A stretch of 64,000 nucleotides of DNA from Przewalskia tangutica (GCA_029844215.1 CM056726.1:81397548-81461547); one strand, 5' to 3'; shown: positions 1 through 14,000, numbered from the stretch's first letter. A program made the numbers and translations. The notes: generated by a model not told the origin, from the sequence alone.

Positions 1-13
1 CCCGAATGAAGCA

Positions 14-115
14 CTACCCTAGGTAATGATTGGGCCTCGCCTCGCAACCCTCTCGTATTCTACTCGCGGCTCCTCGGCCGCTTGCCCTCGGGCCCGGGTT
101 GCCTACGCGAGGCAT
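14..115 (-). pseudogene. gag start of element F, broken
   Basis: The ATG at 113-115 opens a frame of 33 codons that stops at 14-16. It begins MPRVGNPGPRASGRG and continues with a basic, Gly/Ala/Arg-rich stretch that aligns with the gag starts of D (MPRVGKPSPG) and A (MPLRKATRAQ). Gag would form the virus-like particle that packages element RNA. Only the disordered N-terminus is present before a stop, so no functional protein can come from this fragment. The stop may be real or a consensus error in GC-rich DNA. Homology to the other gag starts is seen directly; function is from the family. Confidence 0.6.
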
Positions 116-225
116 AACGGTAAGTGGAAAGAAATACGTTTAGGGTCCAACTTAAAACATGTGCTCTAAGGCACGACCTCGAGTGAGAAGAATAGAAACC
201 AATCCTAAATATCCTATAGCCTCAC

Positions 226-258
226 GATTATGGCGTGGTGCACAACACACCGATAATC
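226..258 (-). other. Dimerisation-like leader hairpin of element F
   Basis: On the minus strand, GATTAT pairs with ATAATC and an inner GGTGTG pairs with CACGCC (one G-U pair), closing the loop TTGTGCAC. The same structure occurs at the same place in A, B, C, D and H. The hairpin here is one base shorter in the internal bulge. Confidence 0.6.
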
Positions 259-301
259 AAGACTTCATCGATACGGCTCAGACACTTTCCGAGGATTAAT
301 C

Positions 302-314
302 GCTCACGATACCA
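302..314 (-). promoter_or_regulatory. Primer-binding site of element F
   Basis: Reverse complement of TGGTATCAGAGC with a small change (GCTCACGATACCA on the plus strand), four bases from the LTR end at 319. It would pair with the 3' end of initiator tRNA-Met to prime minus-strand DNA. The change falls on the CAG of the site. Confidence 0.7.
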
Positions 315-3300
315 CTTTTGTCACGACCCGATTCCGCCCGGATCGTGCCTTACCCCGCACCCTAGTGATACAACATCGAGTAATCACGAACATAAAACAA
401 TACAAGACATATTATGAAATATGAAACAATAATGAGAAAACTTGCCTTTCGGCATATATATAAATAACAACTTTTTCCAACATGAGCGTTTTAATCCTTT
501 TACAAACCACGCCCACAACGATTTACAGCACCTAAGAAATGATACGACAACAATGGCGGACGGGCCCCGCCATACCCCGAATGTAAACACCTACAACAAC
601 AGGACTATACCATCGATAAGCCTCCGAGAAACGGAGCTTTCCCACACGTGAATCGTGACCCTAAGAGCGAGGATCAATGATCGTGTACCTTTACTGCGGC
701 ATGACGCAGCCCAAGGCGAGGTCAAGATAACAAAGTATGTGAAACTAAAAATATCAGAAATGAAATCATAATAGTCTATAAAGCAGAGACATGTATGATA
801 ACCAAACTACGATCACAATAATAAGCGATATGTCAAGTCGTGACTCACGCCTCAAGTCATCACTCAAATATAACAATGGGTCTCACGCCCACAACATCAA
901 TCATGCCCGTGGAATACCTTCCTCATCACGGCAGCTTTATGATATAACAAAGACCAAGGAACACACATGAACACCGTGTCCCACTGTACATAATAACACG
1001 CATGGTAAGTGCGAAGGCATAGCCGACTACTAACACCTACGCACCAACAAGGTCATGAATCAGTATCATAAGATCTGTCTGCACCGTCACATGATCAAAG
1101 CCGACCACTTGCCCGCAGATCTAATGCGCGTCTAGCCACGAACTTTCCGCACTCGCGTAGGCCAATCAGATCGCCCGCATGAGGTATAACCCCGCATCGA
1201 GGGTAGCTACTCCCCGGCGGCGTCACGACTCGCCGTCCGCAGCCACAAGGACCGCATGACCACAAGGGCCGTCCTAACTCGAACTTCCGCAGCCCGCGAT
1301 AGCCCTGGACCCGCGTGAGGTAGTCTCGAATCATAGGTCCATCGACCCGCTGAAGTCTACCCCGCACGGAGGCGCTTAACCCTAATCATCTCAAGAGATG
1401 AGTGATGTATAATACTATCATAACGACTTATCGTTAAACAACATAAGCACAACAAAGGAAAAACCCTTTACACAAACATCACAAGATACTAACACACGTA
1501 GCGTCCTAGCATGTTTACTTATCAAATCAACAAGAAGGTATTACAAGGCTATCACAAACCAACACAATCAAGTTATACACACCGTGTACTTTCTACTATA
1601 TGCTAACAAGTTCGGGTTTTATCCCCAAAGTACTTCATACATTAACTCTTAAAAGATACGTTACTTTCACAAAAGTCACACAATACGTAGTATATGAAAA
1701 TATAGTGATTATCTTTTGAAGTAAATCAAAACACTTCTCTTTGTAAAACTCAAGTAACAACATTATTTTCCAAACGTCCAAGTTTGCCTAATTTCAAATG
1801 TTCATGTTTCTTATTTAGAAAGGTTTCATAGTTCATAGTCTTATTCATTTAAGAATATAATTCTCTTTTAAACTATCTGAGAAACATAAGTCTTATATGA
1901 GTAGGATATTCTTGTTTACAACAATCTTATTACCATGACCATGATCTAGGAAATATCATTTTGTCTCATCTTAGCTTCTATGCGGATGGAAGTTTCTCTT
2001 GGTTTTAATAATACTTAATCACAAAACATTTCCTTTTATTAACGCTGCAGATGGTTTGTCGATACACATTCTGATTTCCAAAATCAAGAAACATTCTTAA
2101 GACGTTATACCTAACTTTCCATAAAGCTAGTATAACTCTTAAGTTTTCAAAACAAATCAAGTATTACTTCTTCTCTCAAAATGATTCAAAACTCTTTTGA
2201 AATACTTCAAGTTCTTTATTAACACATAACAAGCCGCTTATAGTTCAAATCGCTTACCTTTTAAAAACCACATGTATTCTCTTACCAACATAAAGCCGTT
2301 ATAACCAACTTCCCATAAAGCCGTTATAACACTTTATGTTTTACACCAATCAAATACATTTAGTACATGTACGTCTACCGTACTACATAGTTCACACATA
2401 TCATGCTAGAAGAGATAGGAAGAGGTTCACATACCGCGACGAGTATCGACTAATAGCAAAACGCTCAAGTACTCCCAACCGTCACTACTCCTAAAGCCAA
2501 GTAACGCGCCACACGTAGTACTTCAACCTATAAGGCCACAAGGCGCTTATTAACATAAAGATCTTATCGTAACATTCTACGTAAAATTCGCAAAGACTCT
2601 CCCCGCACAACAGCGTAAATCTCCTCCTCTCACGGCCGCTACTGCCAACCAGGGGTTATACATCTAACCCGAACGGTACAATTCTACTCCACAAGATTAC
2701 TACACAAGTCTCATCTAATACACCCGATTCGATTCTTGCTTAAGTCAAAAGACATTGCCAACTAACCACGTTGATTCTATATATAGTATACTTTAACTAT
2801 ATATTCTAACAACATGTAATTTCCAATTACAATAGAGGACAAGATATTTACCTCGATAAGCCCATAATTATCCAAGTATAAAGTCGATCCCGGCAATCGT
2901 TTAGCTCCAACTCCGAGCGCTCAACCCGCTCTAAACCACCCTTAGAAGTTCTAACCAACTTCTACACAATACTCCAACGGACTATGGAGATTTTCCTAGG
3001 GTTTCGGTTTTGTGGATCGACGGAAGTATAATAGTATTTCCTGCCAGATAGGTATAACCTTAGAATACTCCAAGGTATACGGCTAAGGTAATTTGGGCCT
3101 TATAACAATACTTGGAGAGTATTTCTACACCACAAAGGGGGGTAATATACGAAAGCAACTTGGATAGGGGTACCCTACGCCACACTACTGTGAGGGTGTA
3201 CTTCTGGCCAAGGCCTCTAGGAGAGGGGAGGGCTCTGGCCGAACTCAACACTAAGGGGAGGAGAAGATTTAACACTTAGAAACATTTAGGAAAGGATGAA

Positions 3301-3322
3301 GAATTCATCAAAGGGAGAGGGG

Positions 3323-3330
3323 TATTTATA
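3323..3330 (-). promoter_or_regulatory. TATA box of LTR F
   Basis: TATAAATA on the minus strand, about 690 bp into the LTR. The same box occurs at the corresponding place in the A, B and D LTRs. It would set the start of element transcription. Confidence 0.6.
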
Positions 3331-3676
3331 GCACAAGCCAAGGCCAACCAATGGCCAAGATTGAGCCAAGTGCTACACAAGTGTAGGGCCAAGATATGCC
3401 CAAGTGCCCCTAGTCCCTACTCCTTAAAACCCTCAAATATCTACCAAAATATCTACCACTGACCTCCCCAAATCGTCCCACGTGCGCCCACCTTGCCCAC
3501 CAACGAGGGTGCCAAGTGCCGCCTCTCGTTGGTCCAAAATGTTCGCCTCTCGGAAAAATCCGCAAAAATAAGAAAGGACATAGCCGAATTTTCCTTCGCA
3601 AGTTATGTAAAACGTTTAGTTAAAATGACTTAACCGGTGTTGTGCAAAAATGCCATTCGCTAAGCCACTTTAGGCG

Positions 3677-3694
3677 GGGTGACACGTGTCACCC
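3677..3694 (-). promoter_or_regulatory. 18-bp palindrome with a CACGTG core in U3 of LTR F
   Basis: GGGTGACACGTGTCACCC reads the same on both strands. CACGTG is the G-box core bound by plant bZIP and bHLH factors. It sits upstream of the TATA box in every LTR family of the window. Confidence 0.6.
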
Positions 3695-4516
3695 TCCTAT
3701 TGGCCCAAAATAAAACCTCTTCCAAAAATATCCACAATGGCCAAAATCTCAAAACAAAGTGGCCCTACAAAACCAGAATTTCTCCCGTGGGCCCCACGTG
3801 ACCATTTCCGAAAATAAAATTCCATAATTCTCTAATATTCCAGGAAGTCCGAATACCAAATCTGGGGATCCAATTCCCATTAACGAACCTTTTTCCTTCA
3901 CAAAAACCGAAAACTTTTCCGTGGAAAAATCGCCTCTTTCTTCCTTTCCAATCTTTCTGTCGTATTCTCGTACGTACGTCCTCGCATACATACCCTGGAA
4001 CTACGGGGTATAACACAATTGGAGCCATCTGAAAATGCTGAACCAGGATCCTAAGCTCGCGGATCCACAATCGTACCTAAACTCGCGGACATTTAACGCA
4101 TTTCGAAGGGTCGATAACAAAAATTTAATATGGAACAGAAAATAAAGTACAATGACAAATCATAACTGTACTAAAGAATGACAGGGCAAGTATAAAGAAA
4201 GGGTAAATACCAGATCCTACCGTGTCATTTCCATCTCATGAACTTAATCGTACCTTATTATCTTTTCCCATTTTTCCATAAAAGTATAGTCAAATTCTTA
4301 CGTACTTACTTAAGAAAACTCATCAAGTTCATAAACATATAACTTACGTATCTTGCATAACCTAATCCGCCCCTTTATGGAGGAACGCCTATACCTTACC
4401 GAACTGGGACGCGATAAAATCACATAAGTCCGCCATAAAGGTATAATCGCATATAAATATGAGGCTCATGATCAAAACAGGTCCTCGCCTGTAGATCGAT
4501 AAGCAATCCTATTCTC

Positions 4517-4722
4517 GGGACTATTTCACCCGTGATAGTCCTGTGGACCCGCATTAGGTATTCCTCGCATAGGCTCTACCCGCCCCGCACGTGATCAAGC
4601 TTTCACCCGCGTAAGCCCATAAGGACTCGCGTGAGGTATTCCTCGCATAGGTTGTACTACCGCACGGGACTATTTCACCCGCATAAGCCCATAAGGACTC
4701 GCGTGAGGTATTCCTCGCATCA
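4517..4722 (-). repeat. LTR minisatellite, G/H type
   Basis: About three diverged units of 65-80 bp, each with GGACTATTTCACCCG, then CTCGCGTGAGGTATTCC and CTCGCATAGG. The same unit appears inverted in LTR H (62986-63165), in the same slot beside the ATACATGTCTCC block. Confidence 0.7.
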
Positions 4723-4740
4723 TGGGTAGCAAATCCACTA

Positions 4741-4925
4741 ACAGGTGGTATAACGTCTTGGGGTTTACCTCATTTATACTCTTACCACGGAAGGTGGTAT
4801 AACGTCTTGGGGTTTACCCTCATTTATACTCTTACCCTAACTCAACCTACCATCATACATAACATAAGCCCTATCGGCTTATCATACATAACATAAGCAT
4901 TACCAACTTATCATACATAACATAA
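4741..4925. repeat. Short tandem duplications in LTR G
   Basis: Two copies of a roughly 50-bp unit containing TATAACGTCTTGGGGTTTAC (4741-4845) are followed by three copies of a roughly 33-bp unit with CATACATAACATAAGC (4852-4925). They are local slippage duplications beside the minisatellite. Confidence 0.65.
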
Positions 4926-7324
4926 GCAAGTTAAGAAATCCCCTAACTTCTTATTAGCTTGTTCATATACACTCATTTTTTTGTTTACTAAAGGCACTAA
5001 CATGTCATTATAAAATCCGGGAATTTAACCCAACGTACTACGTGCCTCTACTCCTTTAAAATGATTCTCTTTCAAATAAAACTTCCAAGATACTAATAAC
5101 CGTAGTATCAAGTCATATCTACTTTTCACGACAAGTCACAATACTTTTAGAAATACATTTACTGAGCTTCTAAATCAAGTGACTTCTTTCTTTGAAACCT
5201 TAAGCAATTGGTACCTTTAAAACAATTTGCCCTTCTTTATTTCAAATCATTTCTTTGCTTACATTACTGAAGAAAACCATTCTTTTAATCTTCCATAAAG
5301 TTGTTATAACCAACTTCCCATAAAGCCGTTATAACTCTTTATGTCTTAGACAAATTCATTCCTTTTATGACCAAGAAACTTATACTTTCAATTCAAATCA
5401 CATAGCTTTTCAAAATACTTCAAGTCTCTTATCTTTTAAGAAAACAAGTTTCTTAACTTAGAATGGCAAGAAATCAATACTTTCCAAATCAAGTATTCTA
5501 TACTTTTAAATCTATTCATTTCTTCCTTTAAGAATCAAGTCTCATAACTTGAAAAATAAAGTCCCTTAACCTTTTAACAATTTGAGGTCCATAGTCTTAA
5601 AACTTCATACGTAAATCCTTATAAATTAAGTAACATATACTTTGGTGCGTTGTGAATAAGTTCTGCTTATTTATAACGATCTTAATCAAGTAGCCATGAT
5701 CTAGAAAATGTAATACAATTTTGTCTTATCTTAGCTTCTATGCAGATGGAGAATTCTACTTGTTTTAACATAATTAATTGTCATTACATTTTCCTTTACT
5801 AACGCTGCAATGGCTTGTTCGATACTTATTCTCATTCGTGCCGTAAATTAGCCAAGTCAACTTGGCTCCAAATACCCCCTAACGACTCTTACCAACATCC
5901 CCCATAAGACTTGGTAAGAACTTAGGATAACTTAGACATAACCTTTTCGTAGAGTAAATCAACATACATACCTCTTAACTTCTAAGGGTAGAAGGAATCA
6001 TGAAATAGTACTACACGTATATTCCATACATAGAATCATGTCAAAGAAGGAAGAGGTTCACATACCTCGCGACGATTGTCGACAAGTAGCAAAATGCTCC
6101 AAAGTACATCAACCTTGAGCTACTCCATTCTTCAAGTAGGATACGCTATACTTAGTACTTCAACCTATCATGGTCACAATACGTCCATTAACCTCTTACT
6201 TGCACGTAGAATATTCTAAGTGCTAAGTCGCCAAATTCTACGGAAAATCGGACAACACTTCCTTTGTTTCTACTTACTTTGCCACCTTTTTCAAGGCCGA
6301 ATACAATAACCAAACAGCCCCAATTGGCTCACAATTTCTATAAGGTACTCCAATACAAATAAAAACTAAATTCCCAATTGGCTCACAATTTAGAAAGTAG
6401 TCCAATACAATTGAAAAACAAACTAAAAGTCCAAATTCGGCCACCTTGAGTTCAACCTTACCAATTCTTATCAAATTTCCATTTCAATCCAAATTGGTAG
6501 CATAACATGATATCAAGTCGTATTTGATTATAACAACCATAATCCTTAAGTAAGTGACATGCGCCGATTCTAATAACGACTAAATTGAAATCCAACTTAA
6601 CATGGCTTACATTACATTTTGGATTTCCAAGGCTACAATCAATCCACAATCCTTATAAACTTCTACATATCAACTTCATGCTAGCAACACGTTAAGCTAT
6701 CAACAACAATATAAATATACAATCTTGTAACACATTTAAAATACAAGATTATACCTTAACGATTCTTAATCCAATTCCAATCCGAAGTCGCTCCTTAGTA
6801 GTTTAGAACCTCTCCAAGATACTTCAATCCGTTTGTTGAGACCCTTAGAACCATACCAACAACTTTCCTTCAACTTTCAATCCAAAACCTAGAAAGTCAC
6901 TAGGTTTTCACTTTGCGACTAACATCGAAAACTCTCTTTTTCCGGGATTTTTCTATTGAGATACACTTACATAACACTCATGAACCTTGGTTTAAAGTGG
7001 GGAGCTAAAAGAACAAGGATCAAAGATTTTTCCTTTTCTTCCAAGAGGAACCCGTGAGCCTCCCTCTATGTTCTTCAATTTTTGTGGAAATTTTTCTAAG
7101 TGTAATGACACACTCTTGCTACTAGTAGTGTAATAAAGGGGCATGGAGGGTTAAGATGTAACCAAATGGGTGGTTTAGATGAAGTCTTACTAAAAATCAA
7201 GACTAATTGACCTTTGACTTAGTCAACTTTCTCATGCCACAACTTGCAAGACATTAGTCATCCAAGACTTATGGTAAATGACCATATTAGCCATGCCTAA
7301 ATTCGACCAAGGCATCATAAGGGG

Positions 7325-7342
7325 GGGTGACACGTGTCGCCC
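7325..7342 (-). promoter_or_regulatory. CACGTG palindrome in U3 of LTR G
   Basis: GGGTGACACGTGTCGCCC, one base from a perfect palindrome, at the position seen in the other LTRs. Confidence 0.5.
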
Positions 7343-7474
7343 TCCCATTCGTCAAAATAAGACGTTTTCCGACAATTTCATAATTCCGATAAAATTTTAC
7401 AAGTCTCAAATCTTGACACCTATGAGTTCTTACGTACGTTCTTACAACATGTCCTGCAAATACGGGGTGTAACA

Positions 7475-9245
7475 CCTTATTCTTTTAAAAACCAAGTACT
7501 CATTTCTCACGAATGAGGTTTCACACTTTTCAACACCACTTAGGTCAATTAAAAAGTCAAGTCTCTTATCTTTTGAAATCAACAAACCATTCTTTTACCT
7601 ACATAAAGTGGTTATAACAAACTTCCCATAAAGCCGTTATAACACTTTATGTTTTAAACCAACCAATTACTAACGAATAAGATTTTCCTACTTTTTTTTT
7701 AAACAATCAAGACCTTTACACTTCATATCAAGTCAAGGCACTACAAGGGAAATAAAATTCCATTAACACACGTGCATCTACTGCAGTATATATTTCACAA
7801 ATAATCATGCTGAAGAGGATAGGAAGAATCACATACCTCGCGACGATTATCGACGGTTAGCAAAATGCTCCACAGTACTATCCTCCTTAAGTAGAATATG
7901 CTACTCGTAGTACTTCAATCCTATAAGGGTCATAAAACGTCTATCAATCTCTAGCTTCGAACGTAGAATAAACTAAGTGCAAGGTCCCTACATTCTACGG
8001 AAATTTGGACAGCCCTTCCTTTGTTTCTACTTATATGCCACTTTTTTTCAAGGCCGAATTCAATAACCAAATGCCACATTTAAGGCTCAATTGATCCAGC
8101 AAATACAAGGGGATTACACGCCTAACAATACGTGTAAAATTCCGCCCCACAACAACACAAAATAAACCAATAATTTCCATGCCATTCTTGGCCAACAATA
8201 TAACCAATACTAACCCCTTTCAACTCTTTTCCAATCCAAGTTCTTAGATCTAACATGATATCTAGCCCTAGACCTCTTCAACAACTACAATCCCTATTTA
8301 CAACATGCGACGACCCAATTAGTAACCAAATTGAAGTTATCATCTTAAGGCTAACATGCCCATTTCAGTTTTCAACAAGACAACAAGATTCAAATCTATA
8401 CAACTTAAATATAACAGCCTCAGGCTCATTTCTAAACTACTATAACAAGTATTAACTCATATCCAAGAGAAGGGGAAACTTTTACCTTTGGAGAAGCCCA
8501 CAAAAGCCCCTTTCTTCCACTTCTTTTCCGTCAAACTCGTCCACCAGTGCTTCCCACAAGTTTACCCACACTTTTCCTTCTTGCCGCCGCTCCAACAATT
8601 TCCCCTAAGGCAAGGTTTCTTCAAGAAAACTAGAGAGAAAGGGAGAGGATTTCCTTGGGAGGGTTTTGAGATGAAATGGCCAAGTCTTCCAAGACTTGGC
8701 CCTAAAATAGGCCCCTTACCTGGTCAAAAGGATGGGAGGGACACTTGTCACCCTCCCATAGGCTTTTAACAAAATATCCCCTGATTTTCGTCCTTTACCG
8801 CAGAAAAATCCCGCCTCGGCGCCGCGGCCCCGCCGCCGGCGCCGCGGCGCTTCCACTTCCGAAAAGTTCCAGCATTCCGCCGCGCCAGATACGGCCACAG
8901 CGCTGCAACCCTCGGACTCGATAACCGGCGTCGCGGCCTCAGATTCCGCCATTGCACTTCGAACCGAAATCGCTGTTGCTCGATTGCGCACCTAACTTGT
9001 AACTTCCATAACTTTCGACCCCGGTGTCCTATCGACGAGCGGTTTGTTGCGTTTGAAACTAGATTTAACGGGCTACACACTAGGCTTCTTAAACACCTAA
9101 CAATTCTTAACAACTGGGGTACAACACTCCAAGGTAGACTCAAAAATCCGTCCAACACATGTTTGTCAACTTATCTTTCAACTTTCAAATCTTATATTCC
9201 TTGGTATGTTCTTATCTTATCTTCTTGAATTTACGGGGTGTAACA
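7475..9245 (-). mobile_element. LTR I fragment, interrupted by G
   Basis: Minus-strand LTR ending TTACGGGGTGTAACA at 9245. It is closely similar to the right half of LTR K (58741-60493): the same tandem CATAAAG/GTTATAAC motifs, the leader block, a hairpin around ACACGCC (about 8110), the GGGAGGGACACTTGTCACCC variant of the U3 palindrome (about 8737), and a GC-rich stretch near 8810-8850. The remainder lies left of G, off-window. Short frames across it are not conserved with K. Confidence 0.75.
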
Positions 9246-9590
9246 GTGATAACGTAATCCGGCCCATTTGCGAGACACGGTGTACTGATGAATCATGTGA
9301 CATAATTCGGCCCGCCTGTGGGGCTCAGTGTAATGTGGAATCATGAAGCATAATCCGACCCGCCTGTGGAGCTCGGTGTAATGTGGAATCATGTAGCATA
9401 ATCCGGCCCGCCTGTGGAGCTCGGTGTAAGATGACGTAACCCGGCCTATGTGTAGGCTCGGGGTAATATGGCGTAATCCGGCCTATGTGTAGGCTCGGTG
9501 TATCTCATAACGTAATCCGGCCTATTTGTAGGCTCGGTGTATTTCATAACGTAATCCGGCCTATTTGTAGGCTCAGTGTGATTTTCCTTA
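9246..9590 (-). repeat. LTR minisatellite, E type
   Basis: Eight head-to-tail units of about 40-60 bp, each built on CGTAATCCGGCC and GGCTCGGTGTA. The first four have GCCTGTGGAGCTCGG-like centres, the last four TGTGTAGGCTCGG or TTTGTAGGCTCGG, so two subtypes were amplified in turn. None of the other families has this unit. Confidence 0.85.
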
Positions 9591-11034
9591 CATAACATTT
9601 TTAAACCATCTTTTCACTTCTTCTTAAGTCATCATAACAACTTCCCATAAAGCTATTACAACAAGCTTTCATTTTAGAGAACTTAAGACACTCTTATTCT
9701 TACAACATTAGGAAAACTAGACCCAAAAATACTACGTACATACATACTAAAAAAAGAATCAGAAAACTCCTTTCTTTTTAAAGCTCAAGTCACACACTCT
9801 TTTGGAAACCCTCTTCTTAACTTTTGAAATAAATTAAGAAGCCGTACTTTTTAAAGTTTAGCCATTTCCACTCATAAAATCAAGGCTTATAGTCTTAACC
9901 CCTCGTAGCATACACTCTTTAAAATCATATCGCTTAATACTTTAGAAATCAAGTCCCATAACTTGAAAAATAAAGTTTCATACACTCCCAAAACCAAGTA
10001 ACTTATTCTCTTTAAAACTATATAACTTCCACCGTTAAAATCAAACCCCTTTTCACATATAAATTCAAGTCATTTTTAAACATAAAATCAACTTTCTTAG
10101 TTTAAATAAATCAAGACACATAGTTTTAAATCAAATCTCATAACTTCCTAATCATTCTTACCAACATCTCCCATAAGACTCGGTAAGGACTTAGGACAAT
10201 TTAAACATACTCTTAACTTAGAATCAACAATGTGAATACTTCTTAACTTCTAAGAATAGAAGGAATCATGAAATACTATCACATGGATATTTCATACGTA
10301 GGATCATGCCAAAGAAAGAAGAGGTTCACATACCTCGCGACGACTAGCGACAAGTTGCAAAATTCTCCCAAGTACTTTATCCATGTAGCTTTCCACCCCT
10401 CAAGTAGAATACACTACTCGTAGTACTTCAACCTATAATAGTCATAACACGTCCATTAACCTCTAGCTTCAATCGTAGAATATTCTAAGTGTAAAGTCAC
10501 TAAATCCTACGGAAAATCGGACAGCACTTCCTTTGTTTCTACATACTTTGCCACCTTTTTCAAGGCCGAATACAATAACCAAACATGCCACATTTAAGGC
10601 TCAACATACCAACCAATCAAAGGGGATTACACGCCTTACAATACGTGTAAAATTCCGCCCCACAGTTCATACCAAGTAAGTTTAATATCCTAGCCATTCT
10701 CGGCCAACTACATACAACAACACAAGTCCTTTCCAATTCCTTTCAATGCATAATGTCGTCCTAACATGTTATATCGTCGCAAACAATTCAAACAACTATA
10801 ATCCTTTCTTTATATAACAAGCGACGACTAAAACTAGTAACCAATTTGAATTACAATCTTAGGGTTAATCATGCAAATTTCGGATGAGGGTTTCCATTAT
10901 CCATAAAACTTATCAAACTTCATAATATATACCTCATGATTGCTAATATCCATAGCTACAACAATAAGTAATCTTAATTACTAAAACGACAAGATTTGTT
11001 ACCTTTATAAGCCCTTATAAATTCCAATATTCAA
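9246..11034 (-). mobile_element. LTR E, left segment
   Basis: Minus-strand LTR, cut on its left by I and on its right by D. The flanks of D carry the same five bases (ttcaa), so this segment continues at 20442. It holds a tandem array at its left, the leader block at about 10320-10355 and the ACACG...CGTGT hairpin near 10630. It resembles LTR C but lacks C's inserted module. Confidence 0.75.
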
Positions 11035-14000
11035 TGTCACGACCCGAACCCGGGCCCGTGACTGGTGCCTTACCCCGGGCACCCTAGTGATACAACATCA
11101 GAGAAATCAGCGGAACATAACACAACAACATGAAATAACAAGAAGCGTACAACAATTATCTTTAGAAAACTTACCCTTCGGCATAAATAATAATAACAAC
11201 TCTTTCAAAATGAACAGTTTAATCCTTTCTTTACAAACCGCCACAACAAGATTACTGCACTCTAAGAAAAGATACGAAAGAATGGCGGGACAGGGCCCGC
11301 CAAACCCCGAATGTAAACACCTATTACGACAGGGAATATACCATGATAAGCCTCCGAGAAATGGGGCTTCCATACGTGAATCGTGACCAAAGCTAGGATC
11401 AACGATCGTGTACCTCAACTCGCAGATGAACGCAGCCAAGGAGGTCGATAACAGTACCAAGTATGTGAAATCGAAATATCGTAAATGGAATCATAGTAGT
11501 CTATATAAAGCGGAGACATGTATGATAACAAAACTACGTTCCTGATAAACAAGCGATATATCAAGTCGGGACTCACGCCTCAAAGTCATTACTCAAATAT
11601 AATAATGGGTCTCACGCCCACAACATCAATCATGCCGTGGAATACCTTCCTCACCGCCATAGCGGTTATGATATAAAAGCACCAAGGAACACACATGAAC
11701 ACGGGTCCCACTGTGCCATAATAACACCGCACGGGTATATGCGAAGGCATAGCCGACTACTAACACCACGTACCAACAAGGTCATGAATCAGATCATAAG
11801 ATCTCGCTGCATCGTCACATGATCAAAGCCGCCACTTGCCCGCGGATCTAATGTCGCGCCAAGCCCTCGAACTTCCCGCACTCCGCGTAGGCCAATCTCA
11901 TCGCCCGCATGAGGTATTCCCGCGTCGAGGTAGCTACTCCCGGCATCGCCCCGACTTCGCGATCGCACGCCACATGGACGCGTGCCCGTAAAGGACGACA
12001 CTAACTCGGAACTCTCGTAGCACCGCGTAGGCCCTCGGGACTGCGTGAGGTATTCTCGAATCATAGGTCCATCGACCCGCCCGAAGTCTACCCCAGACGG
12101 AGGCGACAACCCGGAATCATCTCGAGATGAGTGATGTAAAATACTAACATAACAGCTTATCGTTAAACAACATAAGCACAACAAAGGAAAAACCCCTTTA
12201 CACAAACATCACAAGATACTAACACACGTAGCATCCTAGCATGTTTACTTATCAATCAACAAGAAAGTATTACAAGGCTATCACAAACCAACACAATCAA
12301 GTTATACACACGAGGTACTTTCTACTATATGCCAACAAGTTCGGGGTTTTATCCCCAAAGTACTTCATACATTAACTCTTTAAAAGATACGTTACTTTCA
12401 CAATGTCACACAATACCCGTAGTATAAAAATAGAGTGACTATCTTTTTAAAGTAAATCAATTACTTCTCTTTGTAAAATCAAGTAGCAACATTCTTTTCC
12501 ACTGTTCAAGTTTGCCTAATTTCCAATGTTCACGGTTCTTATTTTAGAAAGGTTTCGTAGTTCATAGTCTTATTCATTTAAGAATGTAATTCTCCTTTAA
12601 ACAATCTGAGAAACATAAGCCTTATATGTGAGTAGGATATTCTTGTTTATAACAATCTTATTACAGCAGCCATGATCTAGGAAATATCATTTTGTCTCAT
12701 CTTAGCTTCTATGCAGATGGAAGTTTCTACTGGTTTTAATAATACTTAATTAGTCAAAACATTTCCTTTTATTAACGCTGCAGTGGTTTGTCGATACCCA
12801 TTCTGATTTCCGAAATCAGTAAAAACATTCTTAAGCCGTTATACCTAACTTCCCATAAAGCTAGTATAACTCTTAAGTTTTCAAAAACCACGTATTACTT
12901 CAAGTTCTTTATTAACACATAACAAGCCAGTTATAGTTCAAATCAGTTACCTTTTAAAAACCACAAGTATTTTCTTACCAACATAAAGCTGTTATAACCA
13001 ACTTCCCATAAAGCCGTTATAACACTTTATGTTTTAAACCAATCAAATACATTTAGCACATGACGCTCACCGTACTACATAGTTCACACATATCATGCTA
13101 GAAGAGATAGGAAGAGGTTCACATACCTCGCGACGAGTATCGACTAATAGCAAAACGCTCGAAGTGCTTCAAACCGCCGGCTACTCCTTAGCCATGGATC
13201 GCGCCACGTAGTACTTCAACCTATAAGGCCACAAGGCGCTTTATTAACTTTTAGATCCCTTCAGAGAACATTCTACGTAAAATTCGCAGACTCCCCGCAA
13301 TGCGTAAATCTCCTCCTCTATCGGGGTCGGCTATCAAGCCAACCAGGGGGGGGGTTAATACATCTAACCTGACTTTCACAAATATACCTCACAGAAAAGC
13401 TACACAAGGTTCATGTCTGATCCATGTAAAACAACAAGATTTTCTTCAAAAGGTTTCTTATTATTCGAGCTTAAGTCCAAAGACATCACGACAACAACGC
13501 TCGATTCTATATATAGTATAATTAAACTATATAGTCTAACAATCATGTAACTTCCAATTACAATAGAATGACAAGATATTTACCTCGATAAGCACATAAT
13601 TATCAAAGTATAAAGTCGATCCTTGGCAATCGTTTAGCTCGACTCCGGCGCTCAACCCGCTCTAAACCACCCTTAGAAGTTCTAACCAACTTCTACACAA
13701 TACTCCAACGGACTATGGAGATTTTCCTAGGGTTTCGGTTTTGTGATGACGGGAAGTATAATAGTATTTTTGGGCTTTTCGTATAGGTATAACCTTAGAA
13801 TACTACATGGTATACGGCTAAGGTAATTTGGGCAGTATAACAATACTTTGAGAGTCTTTCTACACCACAACGGGGGGTAGTATACGAAAGCAACTAGGCT
13901 AGGGGGGGTACACTCTCGGCTAGCACCCCTAGAGGGGGTGCTCTCGCCACAGCGGGAGGCCTCGGCGAACTCAACACAGCGGAGGGAGAAGGAGAGCTTT

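Larger units (their letters stand above)
1..4015 (-). mobile_element. Element F: Ty3/gypsy LTR retrotransposon, partial
   Basis: Minus-strand element cut by the left edge of the window. Reading leftward it has a complete 5' LTR (319-4015), a PBS, a leader with the dimerisation-like hairpin, and the first codons of gag. The rest of its internal region and its 3' LTR lie to the left. It is inserted in LTR G at 4015/4016; the flanking base pairs after it are caatt, but the matching target duplicate is outside the window. Confidence 0.85.
319..4015 (-). repeat. 5' LTR of element F
   Basis: Starts TGTCACGACCC and ends GGGGTATAACA on the plus strand, the inverted termini of the lineage. It is 3,697 bp, the longest LTR here. 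In minus-strand order it has the GACACGTGTC palindrome (3677-3694), a TATA box (3323-3330), the GAGGTATGTGAACC block near 2430, paired CATAAAG/GTTATAAC motifs near 2290-2345, the module shared with other families (about 1930-2085), and a GC-rich degenerate repeat region (about 1090-1370). It is the closest relative of the D LTRs. Confidence 0.85.
4016..7474 (-). mobile_element. LTR G, interrupted by element F
   Basis: Minus-strand LTR whose starting end (TACGGGGTGTAACA on the plus strand) is at 7474; the opposite end is off-window beyond F. It carries the GACACGTGTC palindrome (7325-7342), the GAGGTATGTGAACC block (about 6050-6085), the module shared with F, D, B, C and K (5690-5850), paired CATAAAG/GTTATAAC motifs, and a minisatellite like that of H. 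It combines a repeat type seen in H with a module H lacks. No coding sequence is seen. Confidence 0.75.
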